A stretch of DNA of 44,962 nucleotides from an uncultured bacterium (GCA_949432885.1 CASQXY010000011.1:1-44962); one strand, 5' to 3'. Shown: positions 32,539-40,246, counted from the first letter of the stretch. The notes: generated by a model from the sequence alone, not told the origin. Program-made: numbers and translations.

Positions 32539-32593
32539 TTGACATATTATTCCGTAAAGTGATATACTACATATGTCGGTTGTAAAGACCGAC
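32539..32593 (+). promoter_or_regulatory. Promoter and leader hairpin of rfbA
   Basis: A perfect TTGACA (32539-32544) and TATACT (32563-32568) are separated by 18 bp. The transcript would start with a small hairpin, GTCGGT/ACCGAC (32575-32593), before the GGAG ribosome site and the ATG at 32616. Confidence 0.75.
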
Positions 32594-32615
32594 AAAAGTC
32601 ACCGCGGAGAAGATT

Positions 32616-33488
32616 ATGAGAGGAATTATTTTAGCAGGCGGACGCGGCACCAGATTGTATCCGCTGACCATAGCCGTTTCTAAACAGCTCTTGCCCGTTT
32701 ACGACAAACCTCTTATATATTATCCGCTCTCAATTTTGATGCTTGCGGGCATAAGAGACGTTCTTATCATTTCCACAAAGGAAGCTATCGACCAATACTA
32801 TTCCCTGCTCGGAGACGGCGGTTCTTTCGGCATAAACATTTCCTATGCGATACAGGAAGCGCCCCGCGGTCTTGCCGAGGCTTTCATAATCGGCGAGGAG
32901 TTTATCGGCGGCGACGACGTTTGCCTTATTCTCGGCGACAACGTGTTTCACGGTCAGAATTTCAGCTCCACCCTTGCGGAGGCTACGAAGCATAACGTCG
33001 GAGCGACTATTTTCGGATATTCCGTAAAAAACCCCAAGGAGTTCGGCGTTGTGGAATTCGACAGAGATTTGAACGTGCTTTCCATTGAGGAGAAGCCCGC
33101 TCGGCCCAAATCCTCATACGCGGTTCCCGGACTCTATTTTTACGACAACAGCGTTGTTGAAATCGCAAAATCAGTCAAACCGTCACAACGAGGCGAGCTT
33201 GAAATAACTTCTATAAACAACGAATATCTTCGTAGAAAAAAACTCAAAGTAATTCCGATAGGACGCGGAACCGTGTGGTTCGATACGGGTAGTCCCGACG
33301 GCTTGATGCAAGCGGCTACTTATGTTGAAGTAATGCAAAACAGCCAAGGGCTATATATCGCCTGTCTTGAAGAAATAGCTTGGCGAAGCGGTTTTATTTC
33401 CTCAAAACAACTCGAAGAGAAAGGACGTTCGCTTGCTCAGACGGATTACGGTCAGTATCTGCTTAATCTCGCCAAAACAGGGAAATAA
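32616..33488 (+). CDS. rfbA: Glucose-1-phosphate thymidylyltransferase
   Basis: A 290-residue RmlA/RfbA protein of standard length with [13 protein letters not shown] and [11 protein letters not shown] at the N-terminus, LGDNVFHG for metal binding, and [12 protein letters not shown]. It makes dTDP-glucose from glucose-1-phosphate and dTTP, the first step of dTDP-deoxysugar synthesis. It leads the rightward operon; rfbB starts 1 bp after its stop. Confidence 0.97.
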   Translation: MRGIILAGGRGTRLYPLTIAVSKQLLPVYDKPLIYYPLSILMLAGIRDVLIISTKEAIDQYYSLLGDGGSFGINISYAIQEAPRGLAEAFIIGEEFIGGDDVCLILGDNVFHGQNFSSTLAEATKHNVGATIFGYSVKNPKEFGVVEFDRDLNVLSIEEKPARPKSSYAVPGLYFYDNSVVEIAKSVKPSQRGELEITSINNEYLRRKKLKVIPIGRGTVWFDTGSPDGLMQAATYVEVMQNSQGLYIACLEEIAWRSGFISSKQLEEKGRSLAQTDYGQYLLNLAKTGK

Positions 33489-33489
33489 T

Positions 33490-34506
33490 ATGAAAATTTT
33501 TGTAACGGGCGGCGCCGGATTCATAGGCGGCAACTTCGTATATTATATGCTTAAAACGCATCCCGACTACGATATCGTGTGTCTGGACGCACTCACATAT
33601 GCGGGCAATCTCGAAACTCTTTCCGACGCGCTCGAAAATCCGCGTTTCACATTTGTGAAAATAGATATCACCGACAGACAAGCCGTTTTCAGCTTGTTTG
33701 ATAAGGAACGTCCCGATATCGTCGTCAATTTCGCTGCGGAAAGTCATGTGGACAGGTCCATACTTAATCCAGAAATATTTCTTAAAACCAACATACTCGG
33801 CACTCAGGCGCTCATGGACGCTTGCAAAGAATACGGCGTAAAACGCTATCATCAGGTCTCGACGGACGAGGTTTACGGCGATTTGCCGCTTGACAGACCC
33901 GATCTGCTGTTTACGGAAACTACTCCGATACTCACTTCGAGCCCCTACTCCGCGTCGAAGGCTTCGGCGGATTTGTTGGTGCAGGCATATTGCCGTACGT
34001 ACGGCTTGCCCGCCACGATTTCGCGTTGCTCCAACAATTACGGTCCTTATCACTTTCCCGAAAAGCTCATCCCTCTTATGATAATAAACATTCTCAAAGG
34101 CAAGCCGCTGCCCGTTTACGGCGACGGAAAAAACGTAAGGGATTGGCTGTACGTTGAAGACCACTGCTCCGCTATCGACCTCATTATCCATAACGGAAGC
34201 ATAGGCGAAATATATAATATAGGCGGCAACAACGAGAGGTCCAACCTTCAAATCGTTGAACTTCTGATAAAAACTCTAGGTAAAGGAGAAATCAAATTCG
34301 TACGCGACCGTGCGGGCCACGATTTGAGATACGCCATAGATTCCACAAAAATAAAAACACAGTTGGGCTGGGTTCCCGAGACGCGTTTTGAAGACGGAAT
34401 AAGAAAAACGGTAGACTGGTACCTTGACAACAGAAGCTGGTGGGAGAACATCGTCAGCGGCGAATACACGAATTATTATCGTAAAATGTACGAGGAGAGA
34501 GGATGA
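33490..34506 (+). CDS. rfbB: dTDP-glucose 4,6-dehydratase
   Basis: A 338-residue RmlB/RfbB protein: NAD loop TGGAGFIGGNFVYYML, VDRSILNPEIFLKTN, STDEVYGDL with the catalytic Asp-Glu pair, and the YSASK catalytic pair. It converts dTDP-glucose to dTDP-4-keto-6-deoxyglucose. The ATG at 33490 is preferred over an in-frame start at 33433, which lies inside rfbA. RmlC and RmlD are absent here, so the intermediate is more likely diverted to an amino sugar than to rhamnose. Its stop overlaps the next start (ATGA). Confidence 0.96.
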   Translation: MKIFVTGGAGFIGGNFVYYMLKTHPDYDIVCLDALTYAGNLETLSDALENPRFTFVKIDITDRQAVFSLFDKERPDIVVNFAAESHVDRSILNPEIFLKTNILGTQALMDACKEYGVKRYHQVSTDEVYGDLPLDRPDLLFTETTPILTSSPYSASKASADLLVQAYCRTYGLPATISRCSNNYGPYHFPEKLIPLMIINILKGKPLPVYGDGKNVRDWLYVEDHCSAIDLIIHNGSIGEIYNIGGNNERSNLQIVELLIKTLGKGEIKFVRDRAGHDLRYAIDSTKIKTQLGWVPETRFEDGIRKTVDWYLDNRSWWENIVSGEYTNYYRKMYEERG

Positions 34507-35444
34507 CGCCGCTTATTACGGTTATTACTTTGAGCTATAATAACGACTCCACGATTTTGCGCGCAATAGATTCCGTGCTTTGTCAGTCCTATCCCAAAAT
34601 ACAATATATAGTTTCCGACGACTGTTCGGAGAGCTTCGACAGCAAGTCTATTCACGATTATATTCAAAAAAATAACAAAGGAAATATCGTCGAATTGCTG
34701 GTGCTGAAAAACACCGTCAACAAGGGAATATCCAAAAATTTGAATACCGCCATATCATATGCCAACGGACAGTATCTTTTCAACGTCGCGGCGGACGACG
34801 AGTTTTATGACGACAGAGTCTTGGAAGAATGGACGCGCCAATTCCAAACCACGGGCGCGGAGGTCATCACAGCCCTAAGAGCCGTATACGACGAAAATCT
34901 CGAAAAGTATTTGTTTACGCTTCCCAACAAAAAGGAATGCGGGCTCATAAAAAATTCCGCTCCTAAGGAATTGTTTGAGCATATGACGGGCAAAAATCTC
35001 ATATTCGGGTGCTGCACCGCACGCACAAAGCGAAGCTACGCATTGTTCGGCGGCTACGACGAAAAATATTCGCTGATTGAAGACTATCCGTCCAATATGA
35101 AATTGCTCCGCTCCGACGTTAGAATCGGGTTTTGGGACAGAATTGTCATAAAATACCGTTCGGGCGGCATAAGCAGCCCCGAGCATATCAGCGACAGCTA
35201 CCTCAAAATCTCCGAGGACATCTTCAACAACGAAATCCTCCCCTATACGTCGAATCATAAGAAAGCGAGAGCGAATTTCAGACATTGGCGAAACGAGTGT
35301 ATTTGGAGCCGAGACGGCAACAAATATATGCACAAGCACAAAAACCGTCCCGGCAGATTCCGCTATCTTACGGCGATGTTCTTCAAACACCCTCTCATTT
35401 CCTTTCAATTACTGAAAAAGAAGATAAACGATTATGCAAATTAA
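34503..35444 (+). CDS. Glycosyltransferase family 2
   Basis: A 313-residue GT-A fold transferase: PLITVITLSYNND and IQYIVSDDCSE at the N-terminus and the metal-binding AADDEFYDD, the family's DxD-type motif. The C-terminus ends in a basic segment and no membrane helices are evident. It probably adds the deoxyamino sugar or a neighbouring residue to the growing lipid-linked glycan on the cytoplasmic side. GAGGAG precedes the ATG within the end of rfbB, and its own end overlaps the FdtA-like gene by 11 bp. Confidence 0.92.
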   Translation: MTPLITVITLSYNNDSTILRAIDSVLCQSYPKIQYIVSDDCSESFDSKSIHDYIQKNNKGNIVELLVLKNTVNKGISKNLNTAISYANGQYLFNVAADDEFYDDRVLEEWTRQFQTTGAEVITALRAVYDENLEKYLFTLPNKKECGLIKNSAPKELFEHMTGKNLIFGCCTARTKRSYALFGGYDEKYSLIEDYPSNMKLLRSDVRIGFWDRIVIKYRSGGISSPEHISDSYLKISEDIFNNEILPYTSNHKKARANFRHWRNECIWSRDGNKYMHKHKNRPGRFRYLTAMFFKHPLISFQLLKKKINDYAN

Positions 35445-35829
35445 AAAAATAGGTTTTCAACGCCACGGAGACAGCCGAGGTATGCTCGTCGTAGCGGAAT
35501 ATCAAAAGGAAATTCCTTTTGAGGTAAAGCGCGTATACTATATTTACGGAGCGGACGGCGAAACCAGCCGCGGTTTTCATTCACACAGAAATCTGAGGCA
35601 GATATATATAGCTATCCACGGGAGCATGAAAGTTAAACTGACAGACGGCGTCGAAACGGAAACCGTCACCCTTTCAAACCCAGCGGAAGGTCTGTATATC
35701 GGTCACAACATATGGCGCGAGATTTACGATTTTTCTCCCGACGCAGTGCTGCTCGTACTCGCTTCCGAGTTGTACGACGAAAACGACTATATACGCGATT
35801 ATGACGGTTTTTTAAAATCCCAAAAATAA
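35434..35829 (+). CDS. FdtA/QdtA-type dTDP-4-keto-6-deoxyhexose 3,4-ketoisomerase
   Basis: A 131-residue single cupin domain of the FdtA/QdtA family: HGDSRGMLVVAEYQKEIPF, RVYYIYG, RGFHSHRNLRQIYIAIHGS with the paired catalytic histidines, and GLYIGHNIWREIYDFSP. It moves the keto group of dTDP-4-keto-6-deoxyglucose from C4 to C3, making the substrate for the DegT aminotransferase. Whether the product leads to Fuc3N or Qui3N cannot be decided by eye. Translation is coupled to the glycosyltransferase by overlap. Confidence 0.93.
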   Translation: MQIKKIGFQRHGDSRGMLVVAEYQKEIPFEVKRVYYIYGADGETSRGFHSHRNLRQIYIAIHGSMKVKLTDGVETETVTLSNPAEGLYIGHNIWREIYDFSPDAVLLVLASELYDENDYIRDYDGFLKSQK

Positions 35830-35884
35830 TCCCGACAGAGACTCATTATTTCAAATCCGCAAAGAAAGTTGTTTTGCCAATTGC

Positions 35885-35913
35885 TTGTCATTTGTATAAG
35901 TATAGTTTATCAT
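35885..35913 (+). promoter_or_regulatory. Promoter of the ZIP transporter gene
   Basis: TTGTCA and TATCAT at 17 bp spacing, about 20 nt before the ATG at 35935. Confidence 0.45.
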
Positions 35914-35934
35914 AGCTGATATCGACGTGAATAT

Positions 35935-36819
35935 ATGGAATATCTTGCAATTATAGTTATCACATTCATATCGGGCGTAGTAGGCACAGGCTTAGGCGGT
36001 TTGGCGGGTGCGCTTTTGAAGCGCAATTCCAACAAAATCGTAAGTCTGCTGCTCTCATTTGCCGCAGGTATTATGCTCGCAGTCGTTTGCTTCGACTTGT
36101 TGAGCGAACCTATCGAAATGATGCGCGAAGGCTCGATGCCGAGCTATACTCCCGTTATCGTAGTTGCCGCGGTCATAGTCGGCTACGCCGTGGTGTACCT
36201 GCTCAACTACGTCATCGACAAAGCCACCAACAAGGAAGTCAAGCATATAGACGCAACTCATCCCGCTACTGCGGACGATCTCGACGAGCTCATCCACGCC
36301 GACCACTACGAGGCGCACAAAACCGAGCAATCCTGCGAAAGTCAAAATCAGAAAACGCGTCTGTTTATAGCAGGACTCGTCATGATGATTGCAATCGCTC
36401 TGCACAACCTTCCAGAGGGCATGGTCATAGGCGCGTCATACGCCGCAACGGAAAACCTAATCTCCAATCTGTTCTCTGGTTCCGGCTTTATTATGGCAAT
36501 CGTGATAGGACTACACAACGTTCCCGAAGGCATGGCGGTTTCCGTACCTCTCATATCGGGTGGAATGAGCAAACCCAAATCGGTATTCCTCACGGCTCTC
36601 AGCGGACTCCCGACGGTGTTCGGCGCTCTGCTCGGCTATGCAATCGGCGGTATAAACAAAATTATGCTCGTGCTTTCTCTCGGCTTTGCAAGCGGCGCTA
36701 TGCTCTATGTCGTATTCGGCGAATTGCTCCCGGAATCAATCCTTATGTGGAAAAGCAAGCTCCCAACTCTCTCACTCTTTTTAGGACTGCTGGTCGGATT
36801 TTTGCTTGTTTTGTTTTGA
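35935..36819 (+). CDS. ZIP-family divalent metal transporter
   Basis: A 294-residue, roughly eight-helix protein. The two metal-binding helices carry HNLPEGMVIGASYA and HNVPEGMAVSVPL, the hallmark of ZIP transporters (ZupT/GufA group). A His/Asp/Glu-rich loop lies between helices 3 and 4 (HIDATHPATADDLDELIHAD). It should import zinc, iron or manganese. It is separated from the glycan operon by about 100 bp with its own promoter, so it is probably not part of that pathway. Confidence 0.93.
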   Translation: MEYLAIIVITFISGVVGTGLGGLAGALLKRNSNKIVSLLLSFAAGIMLAVVCFDLLSEPIEMMREGSMPSYTPVIVVAAVIVGYAVVYLLNYVIDKATNKEVKHIDATHPATADDLDELIHADHYEAHKTEQSCESQNQKTRLFIAGLVMMIAIALHNLPEGMVIGASYAATENLISNLFSGSGFIMAIVIGLHNVPEGMAVSVPLISGGMSKPKSVFLTALSGLPTVFGALLGYAIGGINKIMLVLSLGFASGAMLYVVFGELLPESILMWKSKLPTLSLFLGLLVGFLLVLF

Positions 36820-36883
36820 TTTTATCAATATCAAATAGCTTATTTCGGCATTTAGCTCTGTTGGAATTTCCCAATATATAAAT

Positions 36884-36963
36884 TGCCTGCCGCACAGCTT
36901 TGTTATACGGGAATCCCTGTTTATAAAAGAAAATCCAAAGTATAGCATTGGATTTACCGGTGG
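36884..36963 (-). repeat. Copy A of the CCACCA-terminator repeat, degenerate
   Basis: The plus-strand segment 36884-36919 resembles 39067-39099: both read GCCTGCCGCACA and then CGGGAATCCCT about 11 nt later. It is followed by a short terminator stem AAATCCAA/TTGGATTT (36931-36955) and CGGTGGA (36958 onwards). On the minus strand this is TCCACC, then hairpin, then TTTTCTTTT. The gap 36820-37063 holds nothing else recognised. Confidence 0.5.
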
Positions 36964-37063
36964 AACGGTAGTAACGTAAAACGAATATTCTATGCTGAAC
37001 TGGAATTTGACTTATGTTAGCTCGCTGACACTAAAACGTTCATTTTCTCAAATGACTATTGTT

Positions 37064-37332
37064 TCAACTCTTTTTACCGCAATGCGGACATTTTAAATAT
37101 CTTTTCTTGAACGTTTGCGGCGCAAAAGATACGCCGTCAAAGTCGGTATAAATTTTTCATCGCATTTCTCACACTTATAAATTTCGGTGCTTACTGCAAC
37201 AAGAAGAATAACCGATATATCGGCAAACACAACAATTAGCGCAATTCCGATAACAAATGTAAGCCATATTAGCGTAATGAATATAGCCGATATAAGAACT
37301 AATGCAAGACTTGACAAATTACTAAAATGCAA
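37064..37332 (-). pseudogene. Frameshifted membrane protein with zinc ribbon
   Basis: One frame gives about 60 residues of strongly hydrophobic helices and then IYKCEKCDEKFIPTLTAYL before an early stop near 37093. Shifting frame at about 37112-37122 continues as FAPQTFKKRYLKCPHCGKKS to a TGA at 37064. Together they would make two CxxC pairs, as in small Clostridia proteins with two helices and a C-terminal zinc ribbon that often follow XRE regulator genes. The 5' end is also unclear, since no good start or ribosome site is visible, so this is probably a remnant. Confidence 0.5.
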
Positions 37333-37360
37333 GAAATTGTGGTTACAATAAGACGAATAT

Positions 37361-37825
37361 TTATTTTGAATTGATTTGCACGTTCAAAAAATGAAGAATT
37401 ATCGTTTCCGCGATACGATAAACGCAATATACAACCCATATAATCCAAGTATATTCCCATTTTTGTGATATTAAACTTGTCATAACGTAAATTATCGCAA
37501 CTACAATAGCAATAATCCAATTCATTATTTTGCGATGTTTTTTTATAACCGTATTACTCTTATTTAACGCCGATTTAATATTTTTTTCCGAAATATTTTT
37601 ATATTCGCTTTCACTTATACGTTCGCCGTTTAATATCTCATTGATGCTTACATCATATAATTTACTTAAACTTTGCAACATTTCGACGGGCGGTAAATAA
37701 TTACCGTTTTCCCAGCGTGATACCGTTTTATTTGTTACGCCGATTTTTTCGCCCAATTCGTCTTGCGTAAGATTGTTATTTTTACGCAATTCGGCTAAAA
37801 ATGTACCGATTTTTTTCATATCCAT
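37361..37825 (-). CDS. XRE-family regulator with two membrane helices
   Basis: A 154-residue protein. Residues 1-65 are an XRE helix-turn-helix: IGTFLAELRKNNNLTQDELG, VTNKTVSRWENGNYLPP, and LSKLYDVSINEILNGE. After a charged linker come two hydrophobic helices (about 104-124 and 130-150), so the regulator is membrane-tethered. The ATG at 37825 is chosen for AAGGAA upstream. Candidate operator repeats lie at 37862-37893. Its target may be the neighbouring broken membrane gene or itself. Confidence 0.82.
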   Translation of the reverse strand: MDMKKIGTFLAELRKNNNLTQDELGEKIGVTNKTVSRWENGNYLPPVEMLQSLSKLYDVSINEILNGERISESEYKNISEKNIKSALNKSNTVIKKHRKIMNWIIAIVVAIIYVMTSLISQKWEYTWIIWVVYCVYRIAETIILHFLNVQINSK

Positions 37826-37855
37826 ACTGAAAGTTTCCTTTCGTTTGATAGCACT

Positions 37856-37893
37856 ATTATAGCCCATAAATACGGAAAAGTATTGCCCATAAA
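37856..37893 (-). promoter_or_regulatory. Promoter with direct repeats before the XRE gene
   Basis: A TATAAT -10 box lies at 37861-37856 (minus) with only a poor -35. Two exact copies of TTTATGGGC (minus strand; 37870-37862 and 37893-37885) are spaced 23 bp, one between -35 and -10. They could be autoregulatory operator half-sites. Confidence 0.4.
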
Positions 37894-37933
37894 CAGCGAA
37901 TATAAAGCAATTATTAGACAAATCATAGGACAA

Positions 37934-37956
37934 TGGCACTGTGGCGTGTGCTTGAT
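37934..37956. repeat. 23-bp direct repeat, copy 1
   Basis: This matches 40090-40112 with one mismatch (T for G in the middle). Copy 2 forms the left arm of a 14-bp inverted repeat; copy 1 has lost the right arm. Both lie about 90-110 bp upstream of a minus-strand gene start. Confidence 0.65.
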
Positions 37957-37962
37957 TATAAA

Positions 37963-38022
37963 AGAAAAAGCAACCTAAACTTGACACTTAAGAAGTGGTT
38001 CGTTTTAGGTTGCCAGTGGTGG
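37963..38022 (-). terminator. Terminator with CCACCA motif, copy B
   Basis: On the minus strand a CCACCA (38022-38017) is followed by GCAACCTAAA pairing with TTTAGGTTGC (arms 38013-38004 and 37979-37970), then TTTTTCTTTT. It is closely related to copy E at 44849-44897. Confidence 0.65.
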
Positions 38023-38107
38023 GCGATAATGCGTGCCGTAAGAACCGCCAATAGGTGCAAAATCAGGGGAGACTTCCAAACTGCAAAAAAGTAGTCGCTC
38101 GTCACAA

Positions 38108-38145
38108 AGAAAAATGACTGACAGATAGTTAGTCTTATCAGCCAT
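38108..38145 (-). terminator. Terminator after the XAT acetyltransferase gene
   Basis: On the minus strand ATGGCTGATAAGA pairs imperfectly with TCTGTCAGTCAT, followed by TTTTCTTT. The stem sequence resembles the terminator at 38919-38951. Confidence 0.65.
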
Positions 38146-38163
38146 TCTACGCTAAATTGAAAT

Positions 38164-38805
38164 TTATCGCTCGAATTTAGAAATAAACAATTCTATATTT
38201 TTATCTTGCAAAAGCTCGTAATTTTCTTCTATCGTTTCAATCGGCATATCCCACCATTTAAGTTTCAGCAGTCGTTCAATCGTGTTGTCGCCAAACCGTC
38301 TTTTTACTACTTTTGCAGGATTGCCTACCGCTATGGAATACGGCGGAATATCTTTTGCTACAACAGCATTCGCTCCAACGATACAGCCGTCGCCTACATT
38401 AACGCCGGGCATAATAGTAACATTTTGCCCAATCCAAACGTCGTTGCCTATAACCGTATCGCCTTTATGCGGCACAATATTGTTAGGTATCGTGGGTTGA
38501 TTTTCGATAAAAATGCCGAAAGGAAACGCCGAAATGCCGTTCATAGGGTGATTTGCGCCGTTCATAATAAATTCAACGCCCTTTGCAATGCTGCAAAATT
38601 TTCCGATAATGAGTCTATCGCCTAAATGCGGATAAAAATGTGTAACGTGGTTTTCGAAATCTTCTCCACACGAACGAATATCGTCATAATAGGTATAATC
38701 CCCGATGATAATATTCGGATTTGTTATTATATTTTTTATATAACAAAGCGACGGAACTTTTGGTTGAGGATGTATTTCATCTTTGTTTTTGAATAATAGT
38801 TTCAT
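38164..38805 (-). CDS. Xenobiotic-type (CatB/Vat-like) O-acetyltransferase
   Basis: A 213-residue left-handed beta-helix acetyltransferase. The XAT pattern is clear: IIIGDYTYYDD, RLIIGKFCSIAKGVEFIMNG, the catalytic-loop ANHPMNGISAFPF, then GNDVWIGQNVTIMPGV and VGANAVVAKDIPPYSIAVGN. The C-terminal helix WWDMPIETI is typical. Relatives acetylate streptogramin A or chloramphenicol, but many act on unknown hydroxyl compounds, so drug resistance is not shown. A promoter (TTGATT-17-TATAAT) lies at 38847-38875 on the minus strand. Confidence 0.88.
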   Translation of the reverse strand: MKLLFKNKDEIHPQPKVPSLCYIKNIITNPNIIIGDYTYYDDIRSCGEDFENHVTHFYPHLGDRLIIGKFCSIAKGVEFIMNGANHPMNGISAFPFGIFIENQPTIPNNIVPHKGDTVIGNDVWIGQNVTIMPGVNVGDGCIVGANAVVAKDIPPYSIAVGNPAKVVKRRFGDNTIERLLKLKWWDMPIETIEENYELLQDKNIELFISKFER

Positions 38806-38846
38806 TGAAAATAATTCTCCGTTAAATTACTGTTTATTGTACAATT

Positions 38847-38875
38847 ATTATAGCAAAAACAAAATATTCAATCAA
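38847..38875 (-). promoter_or_regulatory. Promoter of the XAT gene
   Basis: Minus strand TTGATT (38875-38870) and a perfect TATAAT (38852-38847) at 17 bp spacing. Confidence 0.65.
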
Positions 38876-38912
38876 GCAAACCGTAAGGCACTCCGAGACT
38901 ACTTTCAAATAA

Positions 38913-38951
38913 CAAAAAATGACCGATAAGATAGCGATTCTTATCAGTCAT
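38913..38951 (-). terminator. Terminator of copy C
   Basis: 13-bp stem ATGACTGATAAGA/TCTTATCGGTCAT with a 7-nt loop and a T6 tail on the minus strand. The single non-Watson-Crick pair is U-G in minus-strand RNA but C-A on the plus strand, which supports the minus orientation. Confidence 0.8.
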
Positions 38952-38955
38952 CTAA

Positions 38956-39101
38956 TGGTGGAGACGAGGGGATTCGTAGGAAGCCAAAGGCTTCCGTAAT
39001 AGCGGAGCGGCAAGTTTACTTGCGGAAGCGACGCGTCAGCCCGAAAACAGGGGTTCGCTGGCACAGCCTGCCGCACAATTCTATTGTGCGGGAATCCCTC
39101 G
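38956..39101 (-). ncRNA. Candidate structured RNA or repeat with CCACCA 3' end (copy C)
   Basis: On the minus strand the segment is closed by CGAGGGATTC (39101-39092) pairing with GAATCCCCTCG (38975-38965). Inside are three perfect hairpins: CCGCACAAT/ATTGTGCGG (39071-39091), GCAAGT/ACTTGC (39010-39023) and GGAAGCC/GGCTTCC (38979-38995). It ends in GTCTCCACCA, 4 nt before the terminator at 38951. The 3' end resembles the T-arm and acceptor 3' half of a tRNA or tmRNA, but no matching 5' acceptor (GGAGACG on the minus strand) lies upstream. It could be a stable RNA, or a dispersed palindromic repeat. Confidence 0.4.
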
Positions 39102-39106
39102 ATGAC

Positions 39107-39150
39107 AACATAAAAACCCAAAGCTATTCGCTTTGGGTTTTGACTGGTGG
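39107..39150 (-). terminator. Terminator with CCACCA motif, copy D
   Basis: On the minus strand CCACCA (39150-39145), then AAAACCCAAAGC pairing with GCTTTGGGTTTT (39141-39113) and a T-run. It serves the transglutaminase-like gene that stops at 39175. Confidence 0.8.
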
Positions 39151-39174
39151 AGCAGTGATCACCTAAAACGAATA

Positions 39175-40002
39175 TTATTCGGGAGTGTTTAGCAATATAG
39201 ATATGTCGCCTATGGGTGGAATATCAATATTTGATAATGACTTTTGTTTTATATTCTTCTCTAAATCGAAATTTTTCGGAATAAAACAAAAACGCTTATT
39301 GTTATTTCCAAATTCATTATGCGCTTCTACATAAAAGTAAAAAAGATTTTTTGCGAAGTATTGCTTATAATATAATCGTTTCATTTGCATATTGATAAAA
39401 AACTTTTCGTGAGTAGAAGCGGTTTTAATAAATTCGCAAGTGATATTTATTGCAAGGTTATGTCTTATTTCAAGAACGGATAAAGGCACACCGTCGGCGT
39501 TTACAAAATATCCGTTGCTTGTCATATCAAGCATAACCCATTTTTTTAAACTGAAATCGTATATTTCGATAACAACGTGATTTTCCGTATCAAAAGGCGA
39601 ATAGGGCATCAACCATATTCTGCGAGCGTAAATACCCAAAGCAAGACAACATTCTTGCAAGATTTTCGATTTATTAAGACAGTTTATTCCTTTTTCAGGT
39701 TTGTCGAGGCAATAATCTAATAAGGCTATCGCATTACAACCGATATTATTTTGGAAGTCGCCTTTATGTGTAATTAGCGGCGCAAAAAAACTTAAAAGTC
39801 TTATTGCTTTTTCCAATTCACTTCCTTGTTTTGCTATGTCTTTCAATTTATATTTTTCTTTCAAGATTGCATATTGCGGACAAGCAAAATCATAAGTCAA
39901 TTTATCGTTTATTCCGTTGTAAAAATCACAATTATTAAAAAGAATACCCTTATAGATATTTAATAATTCGTTCCAATTATCTTGTAATTCTTTATCAGTC
40001 AT
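39175..40002 (-). CDS. Transglutaminase-like cysteine protein
   Basis: A 275-residue protein with a transglutaminase-like core. The candidate triad is C108 in GINCLNKSKILQ, H142 in ENHVVIEIYDF and D159 in WVMLDMTSNG, with the expected 'ALGIYARRIW' between Cys and His. Members include peptidases and amidases; substrate unknown. It has no signal peptide, so it is probably cytosolic. GGAG lies 6 nt before the ATG, and a good promoter is at 40035-40063. It is AT-rich, like the rest of the accessory region. Confidence 0.75.
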   Translation of the reverse strand: MTDKELQDNWNELLNIYKGILFNNCDFYNGINDKLTYDFACPQYAILKEKYKLKDIAKQGSELEKAIRLLSFFAPLITHKGDFQNNIGCNAIALLDYCLDKPEKGINCLNKSKILQECCLALGIYARRIWLMPYSPFDTENHVVIEIYDFSLKKWVMLDMTSNGYFVNADGVPLSVLEIRHNLAINITCEFIKTASTHEKFFINMQMKRLYYKQYFAKNLFYFYVEAHNEFGNNNKRFCFIPKNFDLEKNIKQKSLSNIDIPPIGDISILLNTPE

Positions 40003-40034
40003 AATAACTCCAAGATTTCAGATTTATCAACTAT

Positions 40035-40063
40035 ACTATATCATAAAACGATTTTATTTTCAA
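40035..40063 (-). promoter_or_regulatory. Promoter of the transglutaminase-like gene
   Basis: Minus strand TTGAAA (40063-40058) and TATAGT (40040-40035) at 17 bp spacing. Confidence 0.55.
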
Positions 40064-40089
40064 TCATATTGATTGCCCAAACAACAATT

Positions 40090-40154
40090 TGGCACTGTGG
40101 CGGGTGCTTGATATAACAAGCGGCTCGCTGTCGCTCGCCGTCAAGCACCCGCCA
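40090..40154. repeat. Direct repeat copy 2 and 14-bp inverted repeat (hairpin N1)
   Basis: TGGCGGGTGCTTGA (40098-40111) and its exact complement (40141-40154) flank a 29-nt GC-rich interior that is itself partly palindromic (CGGC...GCCG). The left part, 40090-40112, repeats 37934-37956. It lies at the left edge of the Rep-recombinase region. Confidence 0.7.
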
Positions 40155-40163
40155 ATAAAGAGG

Positions 40164-40246
40164 TTAAACAAACGCAAGCAATACGGGGCGATTCCGCTAT
40201 CCCGCTTGGAATTCGCCCCGTTTCATTGTTTGCGATTTTTGTTTAA
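40164..40246. repeat. Three-tier nested inverted repeat (N2)
   Basis: Outer arms TTAAACAAA/TTTGTTTAA (40164-40172 and 40238-40246), middle arms GCAAGCAAT/ATTGTTTGC with one G-T pair (40174-40182 and 40225-40233), inner arms CGGGGCGA/TCGCCCCG (40184-40191 and 40213-40220). The arms are separated by unpaired internal loops. Could be a strong terminator or a single-strand DNA structure. Confidence 0.7.

Noticed and set aside
33463..34251. 262-codon frame antisense to rfbB
   Set aside because: It is the mirror of a strongly conserved gene and has no ribosome site.
32616..34506. dTDP-rhamnose pathway
   Set aside because: rmlC and rmlD are absent here, while an FdtA-type isomerase and an aminotransferase are present.
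36087..36881. 264-codon Arg-rich frame within the ZIP gene
   Set aside because: Off-frame reading of the ZIP transporter; no start signal.
38956..38980. A tRNA or tmRNA gene, suggested by CGAATCCCCTCGTCTCCACCA-like 3' end
   Set aside because: No 5' acceptor strand, D-arm or anticodon arm is found upstream on the minus strand, so only a 3'-end-like segment is supported.
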